Shown one piece after another: positions 1 to 8,055 of a stretch of 64,000 bases of DNA. Position numbers and translations under genes: made by a program. The stretch covers positions 434,001 through 498,000 of the forward strand of contig NZ_AQYG01000051.1 in NCBI RefSeq assembly GCF_000380485.1. Direction: 5' to 3'. The stretch is from Jongsikchunia kroppenstedtii DSM 45133. GTDB lineage: Bacteria > Actinomycetota > Actinomycetes > Mycobacteriales > Mycobacteriaceae. Every line of letters starts with the position of its first letter. Within the stretch, counting starts at the first letter, position 1. The notes under the pieces are model-generated. The model ran no database searches. It was given only the letters and a program-made list of their open reading frames with translations, and was not told the origin of the DNA.

Positions 1-1
1 C

Positions 2-616
2 GTCGTCCCCGACCGGGAACTGGCGGCACCGGCCAACAGCCGGTTCGAATATGTCGGCGGCGGCACGGCTTCCATGCGGGCCATCCCTGCGGCCTATGCA
101 CCGGGCATAGCGGCGTGGCACCACTACTTCGCCGCGGTCGACGGCTTCACTGGCGGCGACGACGAGCCGCTGCGCATGAAGCTCTGGGCGGCTCACAAGG
201 TCTGCCTGGACGTCGCCTCGGCGACACTGCGCACCATCTCGCCGGCACCGTATTCGCCACTGGAGCTGTCGTTCTTGCAGGGCTGGTGCCGGATGGTCGA
301 TTACCTGTGGGCCGCCGCCTGGCCCACCGATTTCGATTTCATGTCCGAGTACGGCCTCGACGTGCTGCCCGATCAGCTGCTGATCGACTCGACGCGTGAC
401 CTGCCGCCTCGGGTGCGCGGCAACGTGCGCAACGTGATCGGGCTGGCCACCCTGCCCGACCGCCGCTACGCCTTCAATCTCGCCCTCTGGCGCCGGGCCA
501 TGCGGACCCGCTCGGCGCGGCAGCGGGTGCTGCCGATGCTGGATGCGATCTTCAACCCGAGCCTCGACAACGCCGGAGACATCCTGCGGCTGCTCGGCTA
601 TCTCGCGCGGCCGTAG
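2..616 (+). CDS. Hypothetical protein, 5' end outside window
   Basis: The reading frame is open from base 2, so the start codon lies upstream of the window; the first internal ATG is at 74. At least 204 residues are visible. The protein is soluble-looking, rich in Trp, Tyr and Arg, with no transmembrane stretch, signal peptide or motif I recognise. It ends with TAG at 614-616 and converges on the SRAP gene, whose stop is 17 bases further on. I cannot assign a function. It could be the tail of a larger enzyme or a stand-alone conserved actinobacterial protein. Confidence 0.7.
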   Translation, partial: VVPDRELAAPANSRFEYVGGGTASMRAIPAAYAPGIAAWHHYFAAVDGFTGGDDEPLRMKLWAAHKVCLDVASATLRTISPAPYSPLELSFLQGWCRMVDYLWAAAWPTDFDFMSEYGLDVLPDQLLIDSTRDLPPRVRGNVRNVIGLATLPDRRYAFNLALWRRAMRTRSARQRVLPMLDAIFNPSLDNAGDILRLLGYLARP

Positions 617-632
617 CGCATTCGCGGAGTCG

Positions 633-1415
633 TCAGAGCAGCGTCTCCTGCTCCCCCAGCGGCTCCACCCGATCGATCAGCTCCGGACCGTTGTTGCGGA
701 CGCTGTTCACCAACGCCGACACCGGGCGGATCTCGATGGCCTCGGCGAGCGCCGACGACGGCGCCGCCAACAGCTCCGGGTCGGCCGGGTGGTCGGGATC
801 GAGCCAGGCGTCCCATTGCTCAGCCGGCATGATGAGCGGCATGCGGTCGTGCACGAACTGCAGCGGGCCGACCGAGTCGGTGGTCAGGATCGTGCAACTG
901 AGCTTCGGCGGATCGTCTTTCGCGCCTTCGGCTTTCGAGTGCCAGCTGGACCACAGGCCCGCCATGAACAGACGGGTGCCGTCCTTGGGCGACATGTAGT
1001 AGGCCTGCTTCGGCGGTTTCGTGGCCCCGGCATCGCCGATAGGTCGCCACTCGTACCAGCCGTCCATCGGCACCAGCAGCCGTCGGCTCTTGACGGCATC
1101 CCGGAATGATCGCATGGTGACCGCAGTCTCGGCGCGGGCGTTGAACATCGGCGCACCTTTGCCGAACTCCTTGGCCCAGAACGGAACCAGGCCCCAACGC
1201 ATCTCACGGATCCGTAACACCGGGTCGTCGTCGGGATGCTCCCGGGAGTGGCGCTTGACCACGGTCATCACACTCCGCGTCGGCCCGACGTTGTAGTCGG
1301 CACCGGAGGAGGCAGAGGGCCCCTTGTCCAGGGGTTGGGGCGCCACCTCATTCACCGCATCCAGCTCGGCCGCCAATGCCGCCGGGTCGGTGGTCACCGC
1401 GAAACGTCCGCACAT
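633..1415 (-). CDS. SRAP/HMCES-family abasic-site DNA-protein crosslink protein (YedK type)
   Basis: This 260-residue protein starts MCGRF, leaving Cys2 as the new N-terminus after methionine removal, the signature of the SOS-response-associated peptidase family. The other conserved elements are present in order: NARAET (Asn/Arg/Glu), WYEW with the active-site glutamate, and HDRMP with the catalytic histidine. Family members bind abasic sites in single-stranded DNA and form a stable thiazolidine crosslink through Cys2, shielding the site from strand breakage at replication forks. The start is fixed because any other would bury Cys2. From memory this is the position of M. tuberculosis Rv3226c, just before aroA, but here about 8 kb of accessory genes separates them. 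Confidence 0.95.
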   Translation of the reverse strand: MCGRFAVTTDPAALAAELDAVNEVAPQPLDKGPSASSGADYNVGPTRSVMTVVKRHSREHPDDDPVLRIREMRWGLVPFWAKEFGKGAPMFNARAETAVTMRSFRDAVKSRRLLVPMDGWYEWRPIGDAGATKPPKQAYYMSPKDGTRLFMAGLWSSWHSKAEGAKDDPPKLSCTILTTDSVGPLQFVHDRMPLIMPAEQWDAWLDPDHPADPELLAAPSSALAEAIEIRPVSALVNSVRNNGPELIDRVEPLGEQETLL

Positions 1416-1498
1416 GCCCCGAGGCTAGCGCCCGACACCGACCGGCGGCGGGGCCGTGGCTCGAGCGACGGCTCACTCACGAACCATGCCATCGATCA

Positions 1499-1528
1499 TT
1501 GACAAGGTTCGGCACCGCCGCTTACTCT
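1499..1528 (+). promoter_or_regulatory. Predicted sigma-70-type promoter of the mmpL gene
   Basis: A perfect -35 hexamer TTGACA (1499-1504) is followed 18 bases later by TACTCT (1523-1528), a plausible -10 with the conserved TA and final T. Transcription would begin around 1535, at the edge of the 23-bp palindrome. Such a good -35 is uncommon in high-GC actinobacteria and supports a strong promoter held off by a repressor. Confidence 0.55.
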
Positions 1529-1535
1529 CCACGAA

Positions 1536-1558
1536 GTTCTATGCACGGTGCATAGAAC
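1536..1558. promoter_or_regulatory. 23-bp perfect palindrome, probable TetR operator for mmpL
   Basis: Two perfect 11-base arms (GTTCTATGCAC and its complement) flank a single central G at 1547. The inner core TATGC-N5-GCATA recurs in front of the convergent tetR gene at 5245-5263. The site overlaps the predicted transcription start and ends 36 bases before the mmpL ATG, where a bound TetR dimer would block transcription. Sequence and placement are observed; the binding protein is inferred. Confidence 0.75.
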
Positions 1559-1594
1559 TGGATGCGGCGGCTCGCCGCGGATTCGAGGACGACC

Positions 1595-4500
1595 ATGCAT
1601 GGCGGATCGGCGATACTCAGGGGCATCGGCCGCTTCACGGGCCGCTACGCCTGGTGGATCATCGCCTTCTGGATCGCGCTCGCCGGCGTGCTCAATGTCG
1701 CGATCCCCCAGCTCGAGCAGACCGTATCCAAGCATTCCGCGCCCTTCCTGCCCGGCGACCTGCCCGGCAACGAGACGCTTCGGCAGATGTCGAAGGACTT
1801 CGGCGCGGCACCGTCGTCCGCCGTCGGCAGCATCGTCATGTCGGCGGATCGGCCGATCTCGCACCAGGACGATGCCTACTATCAGCGGCTGGTCGGCAGC
1901 CTGGTCGCCGACCACGACGCCGTCGCGTACGTGCTCGACATGTACGGCAAACCCGCTACCCGAGAGGTCGCGCTCAGCCCCGACAAGCAGGCGATCAATC
2001 TCGTGGTCGCGGCCCAGGGCGACGTCGGATCAACGCGCGCGCATCAGAGCACGAACGACATCCGCGACCTGATCCGGCAGGCTTCGCCGCCGCCCGGTCT
2101 CACCGTCAATTTCACCGGTGCCGCACCGACCCTCGCCGACGTGTTCCACTCGATCGACGTCTCGCTTCTCGTGATCACCGCGGTCTCGGTGGCGCTCATC
2201 ACGATGCTGCTGCTCGCGGTCTACCGCTCGGTCGCCGCCGCGGGTGTCGCACTCGCCACGGTCGGCATCAGCCTCGCGGTCGGTCGCGCGGTCCTGTCGG
2301 CACTGGGCGCCAGCGATCTGCTCACCGTCTCCAACTTCACGATCGCCCTGGCAACCGCAATGGTGCTGGGCGCGACGACCGACTATGCGATCTTCCTCAT
2401 CGCCGGCTATCACGAGTCGAGACGCCGCGACCGATCGGTCGGCGGAAGCGTCACGGCCGCGATCGATTCCGTCGGCGGCATCATCATCGCCTCGGCACTC
2501 ACCATCGGGGCCGCCGGGATCTCCATGGCCTTCACCAAGATCGGCATGTTCAAGACCGCCGGTCCACCGATCGCGATCGCGATCGCCCTATCGCTCCTGA
2601 TCTCCCTGACGCTGCCACCGGCCCTGATCACGGTGCTCGCGCGACGCGGACTCCTCGAACCGAGGCCATCGACCGAACGGCGCTGGCGCCATACCGGCGT
2701 CCGGATCGTGCGCCGCGCGATACCGCTCGCGATCGCGAGCCTGGTCGTGCTGATCGCCCTGTCCGCCGTGCTGTTCACGTTCCGGATGAACTTCGACGAG
2801 AACCGCGCCCAAGTCCACGACACCGACAGCAAACGCGGCTACGTCAATACCGAGAACCATTGGCATGCAAACGAAGCCGCCCCCGAATACCTGCTGGTTC
2901 GGTCCGACCACGACATGCGGAACACCGGCGACCTCGCGGCGCTCGAGTTGATGGCGAACGCGGTCGCGCAGGTGCCCGGGATCGCGTACGTGCGCTCCAT
3001 CACCCGCCCGGACGGCATTCCGGTCGCCGAATCCGCGACCGGATATCAGACGAATGTCATTGGCGGACAGCTCGGCTCGGCGCATGAGCAACTGTCGGCG
3101 GCGTTGCCGCAGCTCCAGCAGCTGGCGTCAGGGGCGCGCCAGCTCGACGACGGCGCGGCGGCGGCCGCGGCGCAGCTTCCGGCGCTGACCGCGGGGACCG
3201 ACCAGGTGGTAGCCATGGCCGGCAACGTGCTGGATTCGTATTCGACGGCCGAACGGATCGTGAATGCGTTGAGTTCGGGCACCTCCACGGTGCCGCAAGC
3301 GGTGGCCGATCTGCGCGCCGGCACCGACGGACTCGATCGAGTCCTGGCACAGGTCCGGACGAGCAGCGATCGGATGACGGGTGCCCTCGCGAACATCGAC
3401 TCGGTATTCGCACCGCTCACCTCCGCCCAGCCCGCGCCGCAGTGCCTGATCGACCCGCAATGCATGCGGGCCCGCACGGCGTATCGCGATCTCAACGCCG
3501 CGACCGGCGGCCGCGCCGGGCAGGCCCTGGCCGCCGCCGCGACGGCGGCTGCGGCGCCGGCCTCCGCGAGTTCATTGGCTGCGGCTCTGCCCGACATGAG
3601 ACAGGGGCTGGCCGGACTGCAGCGCCTCATCGACCAGATGGGCGGCCAATCACCGGATCAGATTCGGGCACAGCTGAATCAGCTGACCGACGGGATGAAC
3701 CGGCTCACCGACGGCATGCGGCAACTGTCGTCCGGGCTGAATCAGGTCCGCGCGGGCACCGATCAGATGGCCGCGATGACCACCAAGCTCAATTCGGGAC
3801 TGGGGCTCGCCTCCGACTATCTGACGACCATGTCCGAGCACACCACGACCGGACCCGGCCGCGGCTTCTATCTTCCGCCGCAGGCACTTTCCGACGCCCG
3901 GTTCGTCGACGGCGCCAAGCTGCTGATGTCGCCGGACGGCCGCAGTGCGCGAATGATGGTGGTGTGGAAGATCAATCCGTACAGCGCCACCGCGCTCGAC
4001 CGAGTCGGCTCGCTCGCGACCGCCGCGCACCGCGCGGCCACCGGGACCGTGTTGTCCGACGCACACGTCTCCACCACCGGCCTATCGACGTTGTCGGCAC
4101 AGATGCGCGACCAGGTGGTGCGTGACTTCGCCGTGTTCGCGGCGGTCGCGATCGTCATGGTGCTGCTGATCCTGATATTGCTCCTGCGTTCGCTAGTGGC
4201 GCCGCTGATCCTGGTGGGCACCGTGATCCTGTCGTTCGCAGCGGCGGCAGGCCTGTCGACGCTGTTGTGGCAGCACGTCATCGGCATCAATCTCGACTGG
4301 TCGGTACTGCCGGTGTCGTTCATGGCACTGGTCGCGGTCGGCGCGGACTACAGCATGCTGTTCGCCGCCCGCATTCGCGAGGAATCGAAGGACGGCATGA
4401 TCCGCGGCATCATTCGCGGGTTCGGCAGCACCGGCAGCGTGATCACGACCGCCGGGCTGGTGTTCGCCGTGACGATGTTCGCCCTCACCACCGGCAGCAC

Positions 4501-4666
4501 GTTCAATCTGATCCAGATCGGATCGACGATCGGGATCGGGCTGCTGCTCGACATCACCGTCGTCCGAACGATTCTCGTCCCCGCCGCGGTCGCTCTGCTC
4601 GGCGACCGCATCTGGTGGCCCGCCCGACGGATCAGCCCCGACGGGCCGCCGCCAGCGCCGCAGTGA
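1595..4666 (+). CDS. MmpL-family RND transporter
   Basis: A 1,023-residue membrane protein of the MmpL (mycobacterial membrane protein large) branch of the RND superfamily, which exports lipids, siderophores or drugs using proton motive force. The layout is classic: TM1 near the N-terminus, a periplasmic loop, a cluster of TM helices, a second and longer periplasmic loop rich in Gln/Ala/Leu that is probably coiled coil, and a second TM cluster. Both Asp-Tyr proton-relay pairs are present, in TTDYAIF and GADYSMLF. The ATG at 1595 is preferred over 1562 because GAGGAC lies 5 bases upstream of it and the residues match MmpL N-termini. The 3' end overlaps the convergent tetR by 35 bases. There is no mmpS partner. 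The cargo is unknown; control by the adjacent TetR is likely. Confidence 0.93.
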   Translation: MHGGSAILRGIGRFTGRYAWWIIAFWIALAGVLNVAIPQLEQTVSKHSAPFLPGDLPGNETLRQMSKDFGAAPSSAVGSIVMSADRPISHQDDAYYQRLVGSLVADHDAVAYVLDMYGKPATREVALSPDKQAINLVVAAQGDVGSTRAHQSTNDIRDLIRQASPPPGLTVNFTGAAPTLADVFHSIDVSLLVITAVSVALITMLLLAVYRSVAAAGVALATVGISLAVGRAVLSALGASDLLTVSNFTIALATAMVLGATTDYAIFLIAGYHESRRRDRSVGGSVTAAIDSVGGIIIASALTIGAAGISMAFTKIGMFKTAGPPIAIAIALSLLISLTLPPALITVLARRGLLEPRPSTERRWRHTGVRIVRRAIPLAIASLVVLIALSAVLFTFRMNFDENRAQVHDTDSKRGYVNTENHWHANEAAPEYLLVRSDHDMRNTGDLAALELMANAVAQVPGIAYVRSITRPDGIPVAESATGYQTNVIGGQLGSAHEQLSAALPQLQQLASGARQLDDGAAAAAAQLPALTAGTDQVVAMAGNVLDSYSTAERIVNALSSGTSTVPQAVADLRAGTDGLDRVLAQVRTSSDRMTGALANIDSVFAPLTSAQPAPQCLIDPQCMRARTAYRDLNAATGGRAGQALAAAATAAAAPASASSLAAALPDMRQGLAGLQRLIDQMGGQSPDQIRAQLNQLTDGMNRLTDGMRQLSSGLNQVRAGTDQMAAMTTKLNSGLGLASDYLTTMSEHTTTGPGRGFYLPPQALSDARFVDGAKLLMSPDGRSARMMVVWKINPYSATALDRVGSLATAAHRAATGTVLSDAHVSTTGLSTLSAQMRDQVVRDFAVFAAVAIVMVLLILILLLRSLVAPLILVGTVILSFAAAAGLSTLLWQHVIGINLDWSVLPVSFMALVAVGADYSMLFAARIREESKDGMIRGIIRGFGSTGSVITTAGLVFAVTMFALTTGSTFNLIQIGSTIGIGLLLDITVVRTILVPAAVALLGDRIWWPARRISPDGPPPAPQ

Positions 4667-5216
4667 GCCGGTCCTCCAGTTCGACGCCGACGACTTCGAG
4701 TGGCTCCAGGCTGCGCGCCGCACGGCACATGATGATTGCGCCTTCGATGGATGCGACCGCCAGGGTGGCGACCCGGTCGGCCTCTGCGTCGGGCACCCCG
4801 GACCGGCGCAGAGCCGCGGCGCACAGCGATTTCCATTCGCCGAAGGTCGCCGCGACGAGTTCCAGCAGCTCCGGGTCGGCGGTGGTGCCGCTGACCGTCA
4901 CCGCCGCCACCGGGCAGCCGGCGTGAAAAACGCTGCCGGACAACATTTCTTTCCACACCCCGATGAATGCGCGCAGTCCCTGCGTCGGCGGCAGTTCGGA
5001 CAGTCCGGCGACGACCGACGTCATCGCCTCGGCCGCCATCTCCGCCGCCTCGCGCACGATCTGGTCGCGACCGCCCGGAAAATGGTGATACACCGATCCG
5101 CGCGGCGCATGGCTGCGGCTGAGCACGGCGTCCACGGTCACGCCACCCGCGCCGCCCTCGTGGATTAGTTCGATGGCGGTGCCGAGCATGCGGCGCCGAG
5201 TGTCTCCACGCGCCAC
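4632..5216 (-). CDS. TetR-family regulator, probable repressor of mmpL
   Basis: A 194-residue regulator with an N-terminal TetR helix-turn-helix (residues about 8-50, recognition helix near PRGSVYHHF). The C-terminal half contains HAGCPVAAV, typical of the LmrA/YxaF-like subgroup that senses drugs or lipophilic ligands. The start is GTG at 5216, with GAGGAGG about 6 bases upstream. Its promoter region carries TATGC-N5-GCATA, also present at the mmpL promoter 3.7 kb away, so the protein probably represses itself and the exporter. The genes converge and overlap by 35 bases. Confidence 0.92.
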   Translation of the reverse strand: MARGDTRRRMLGTAIELIHEGGAGGVTVDAVLSRSHAPRGSVYHHFPGGRDQIVREAAEMAAEAMTSVVAGLSELPPTQGLRAFIGVWKEMLSGSVFHAGCPVAAVTVSGTTADPELLELVAATFGEWKSLCAAALRRSGVPDAEADRVATLAVASIEGAIIMCRAARSLEPLEVVGVELEDRLTAALAAARRG

Positions 5217-5244
5217 CGAAGCCTCCTCGCCTAGAAATACCGAA

Positions 5245-5263
5245 GATATGCTACGTGCATATC
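5245..5263. promoter_or_regulatory. 19-bp palindrome, probable autoregulatory TetR operator
   Basis: Perfect 7-base arms GATATGC and GCATATC flank TACGT. The core TATGC-N5-GCATA is identical in half-sites and spacing to the centre of the palindrome at 1536-1558. It ends 28 bases upstream of the tetR GTG, overlapping the probable promoter, as expected for autoregulation. Confidence 0.75.
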
Positions 5264-5297
5264 CGCCGCCGTATTGCGGACTTCGGAACGACTCCCT

Positions 5298-5771
5298 TCA
5301 GGCCGACTCGTCGACCAACGGATCGAAGATCCGCTGCGGTCCGGCCGCATGGTCGCCGAGTTCGTCCTTCGGGTTGGCCAGTACACAGGTCGACAACGAC
5401 AGGCAGCCGCAGCCGATGCAGTCGGTGAGATTGTCACGCAGCCGCGTCAGCTCCTCGATACGTGACGTCAGATCGGTCTCCCAGGACTTCGATAGTCGCG
5501 CCCAATCGCGACGCGTCGGCGTGCGCTCGGCCGGCAGTTCGTCGAGTGCCCGTTTGATCATCGCCAGCGGGATGCCGACGCGCTGCGAGATCCGGATGAA
5601 TGCCACCCGGCGCAGGACATCGCGGCTGTATCGCCGCTGGTTCCCGGCGGTGCGGCGGCTCGAGATGAGCCCCTGCCGCTCGTAGAAATGCAGCGCCGAC
5701 ACCGCGACGCCGCTGCGGTGGGCCAACTGCCCGACCGAGAACTCGCGAACCTGCACCGTCATGGCGCCCAT
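5298..5771 (-). CDS. soxR: SoxR, redox-sensing MerR-family activator
   Basis: A 157-residue MerR-family protein: winged helix-turn-helix (FSVGQLAHRSGVAVSALHFY), a dimerisation helix, then CIGCGCLSLSTC, the four-cysteine motif holding the SoxR [2Fe-2S] cluster. In actinobacteria SoxR responds to redox-active small molecules and turns on a few exporters and oxidoreductases. The start is ATG at 5771 (or 5762). The upstream same-strand FUSC gene ends at 5773, one base away, so they are probably co-transcribed. I saw no classic SoxR box immediately upstream. Confidence 0.95.
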   Translation of the reverse strand: MGAMTVQVREFSVGQLAHRSGVAVSALHFYERQGLISSRRTAGNQRRYSRDVLRRVAFIRISQRVGIPLAMIKRALDELPAERTPTRRDWARLSKSWETDLTSRIEELTRLRDNLTDCIGCGCLSLSTCVLANPKDELGDHAAGPQRIFDPLVDESA

Positions 5772-5772
5772 G

Positions 5773-6909
5773 CTACGAGCGCACGGAACGACCGGCGTGA
5801 CACCCGACGCGCGCAGCGCCGTCGGCAGCCGTTTCGGCGGCCGCCGACGAGCAGCCGCGCCCGCGCACCAGAACGGCGACCACGACCCCGGCGGCCACGC
5901 CGATCAGCGTGTCCAACCCGCGATAGCCCACCAGCTGCATCGGGTCGGCCGGATCGGCGAGCTCGCACATCAACATGATCAGCGGCGTGAAGAACCCGAT
6001 GGCCACGGCATAGTGCCGGGCCATGAAGAGCTCGGTCGGGAACAGCAGCGCGACCATCAGCGCCGCGAGCGCCCACGGCGGCAGGTCCGCGGCGAGGACC
6101 GCGGCAGTCAGGACGAGCCCGGCACACGTCCCGGCGACTCGATGACCGGCCCGGGACAGCACCGGGCGGATCTCGCCGGCGGCGGGTCCGCCGATGCCGA
6201 TGACCGCTAGGGGCACGGCGGCCGAGGCCATCGCCCAGTTCGCGTGGGCGAAGCCGAGGAAGACGCCGACGCCACCCGCGGCGGCGATGGCGATGCCGTA
6301 TCGGGTCGCATGCACCCACGCTCCCGGCGGGACTCCGCACGACGCCGGTCGATCGTCGCGGCTGCCCGGCACACCGACCGCCCCGATCACGACGGCCAGA
6401 GCCGCGGTTGCCGCACAGATCGCGAGGGCGACAACGGGGTCGACCACACCGGCCGGGACGACGGCGGTCGCGCCGAGCGCGAACAGGAAGAAGAACGGTC
6501 CCGCCGGGCGCAGCCCGCACGCGTCCGCCACCACCGAACCCGCCATCGCGAATCCGATCTCGACGACGACCAGCACCCACGTGGGCACCGCCAGGTTCGA
6601 CAACGACACCCCGACCGCGACGCCGACCGTCAGCAGGACGGCCGCCTGCATCTGATGCCGCCGCCGCAGGCGCGCCGTCTCACCGCGTCCGTACATCCCG
6701 GCAAACGCACCGAACACCGCGAAGATCATCAGCTCGGGTCGCCCGGTCGTCAGCAGCACGGTTGCCGGGGCCAACAGCCCGACGGCCACCCGCAGCGCGT
6801 GGAAGTGGTCCTGGCCGTCGGGCCGCAGCGCGGGGCGCGCGCGATTCCCTCGGTCCACCGGCCCACTCCGCTTCTCGCTCGATTCTCCGAATGCCTTCGG
6901 TATCGACAT
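5773..6909 (-). CDS. FUSC-family integral membrane protein (putative aromatic-compound exporter)
   Basis: A membrane protein of 378 residues with two clusters of hydrophobic helices, the pattern of FUSC/aromatic acid exporter-like proteins. Helices are evident in LRVAVGLLAPATVLLTTG, in the VLLTVGVAVGVSL region, and in a second half from YGIAIAAAGGVGVFLGF to the end. A GTG at 7002 in the same frame would add 31 residues but would start inside the palindrome at 6983-7001, so the ATG at 6909 is preferred. It is divergent from the LysR gene and its last codon is one base from soxR. A role in exporting small organic acids or redox-active compounds is inference. Confidence 0.8.
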   Translation of the reverse strand: MSIPKAFGESSEKRSGPVDRGNRARPALRPDGQDHFHALRVAVGLLAPATVLLTTGRPELMIFAVFGAFAGMYGRGETARLRRRHQMQAAVLLTVGVAVGVSLSNLAVPTWVLVVVEIGFAMAGSVVADACGLRPAGPFFFLFALGATAVVPAGVVDPVVALAICAATAALAVVIGAVGVPGSRDDRPASCGVPPGAWVHATRYGIAIAAAGGVGVFLGFAHANWAMASAAVPLAVIGIGGPAAGEIRPVLSRAGHRVAGTCAGLVLTAAVLAADLPPWALAALMVALLFPTELFMARHYAVAIGFFTPLIMLMCELADPADPMQLVGYRGLDTLIGVAAGVVVAVLVRGRGCSSAAAETAADGAARVGCHAGRSVRS

Positions 6910-6982
6910 CCGGGCCGGTCGGCCGGCGAACCCATCGTCAACCGCCGGTCGGCCGCCCGTCCAAGACGGAACATCGTCGTGT

Positions 6983-7001
6983 TGATAGGCACGGCCTATC
7001 A
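6983..7001. promoter_or_regulatory. Palindrome in the FUSC/LysR divergent promoter, probable LysR site
   Basis: Perfect 8-base arms TGATAGGC and GCCTATCA flank ACG, giving a dyad of the size and A+T-ended type LysR regulators bind. It ends 18 bases before the LysR start codon and lies 74 bases upstream of the FUSC ATG. The half-site GCCTATC recurs at 7932-7938, upstream of formate dehydrogenase. Confidence 0.6.
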
Positions 7002-7019
7002 CCCGTGGTAGAACGGGTC

Positions 7020-7913
7020 ATGCTGTTTCGTCAGCTCGAATACTTCGTCGCGCTGGCGCGCGAACGACACTTCGCCCGCGCGGCCGCCGCCTGCTATGTC
7101 TCGCAGCCGGCCCTGTCGGAGGCGATCCGCAAACTCGAACGCGAGCTGAAGGTGCCGTTGGTCGTGCGCGGATCGAGCTTTCAGGGCCTGACCCCCGAGG
7201 GCGAGCGCCTGGTGATCTGGGCGCGCCGGATCCTCGCCGACCGCGACGCGCTCGAAGACGAGGTCACCGCGATGCGTGTCGGCCTGACCGGCGAGTTGCG
7301 TCTGGGGGTGGTACCCGCCGCGGCCACCCGCGTGGCACTCCTCGTCGACCCGTTCTGCACCGAACACCCGCTGGTGCACGTGCGAGTCGACGCCGGACTG
7401 CGCTCGGCCGACATCGTCGACCGGATCCGGCGTTTCGAACTCGACGCCGGCCTCGTCTACACCGACGGCATCGACCTCACCGGGCTCGAGATCACCGAGC
7501 TGTACGAAGAACGACACGTCCTCGTCGTGAGCGCTGCACTGCTTCCCGACCACGGACCGATCGGCTGGACGGACGTGGCCGCGCTGCCGATGTGCCTGCT
7601 GCACAAGGGAATGCGGGGACGGGATCGGGTCGACGAAGCCGCGCGCGAACATGACGTCGCCATCGTCCCCCGTCTCGAGACCGACTCGGTCGCGACCCTG
7701 CTGGCCGCGGTCGAGACCGGCCGATTCGCCAGCATCGTGCCGGCGGGCTGGTTCGCGGTCACCCGGCCGCCGCGCGGCACTCGCGTCCTCGAACTCGACG
7801 GCGCCGCACTGCGCGCGCCGGTGGCGCTGGTCCGCGGGGCCGGCGAGCCGGCCCCGGTGCTGGCGCGGGCGTTCGAGACCACCGCCCGGGCCGTGCCACC
7901 GGACCGCCGCTGA
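7020..7913 (+). CDS. LysR-family transcriptional regulator next to formate dehydrogenase
   Basis: A 297-residue LysR-type regulator. The N-terminal winged helix reads MLFRQLEYFVALARERHF, with the recognition helix in SQPALSEAIRKLE; the rest is a two-lobed substrate-binding domain. The ATG at 7020 is chosen because the family N-terminus begins exactly there. It is transcribed toward formate dehydrogenase, 142 bases downstream, and away from the FUSC gene. The shared GATAGGC/GCCTATC half-sites suggest it controls itself, FUSC and fdh. The co-inducer is unknown; formate or a C1 precursor is a guess from context. Confidence 0.93.
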   Translation: MLFRQLEYFVALARERHFARAAAACYVSQPALSEAIRKLERELKVPLVVRGSSFQGLTPEGERLVIWARRILADRDALEDEVTAMRVGLTGELRLGVVPAAATRVALLVDPFCTEHPLVHVRVDAGLRSADIVDRIRRFELDAGLVYTDGIDLTGLEITELYEERHVLVVSAALLPDHGPIGWTDVAALPMCLLHKGMRGRDRVDEAAREHDVAIVPRLETDSVATLLAAVETGRFASIVPAGWFAVTRPPRGTRVLELDGAALRAPVALVRGAGEPAPVLARAFETTARAVPPDRR

Positions 7914-8055
7914 CCAGCGGTGATCGACGTCGCCTATCCGCCGGTCGGAATTCGGTCATAGCCCATCCGCGGCCACCCGACGCAGACTTGAAATGCCTAC
8001 GAACAGAAGGCGTTCCGGCGGCCCATCACGCCGCCACTCTACGAAGGAGTGATCA

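Noticed and set aside
1456..3087. 543-codon plus-strand frame overlapping mmpL in another phase
   Set aside because: Extremely Arg-rich translation and overlap with a certain gene.
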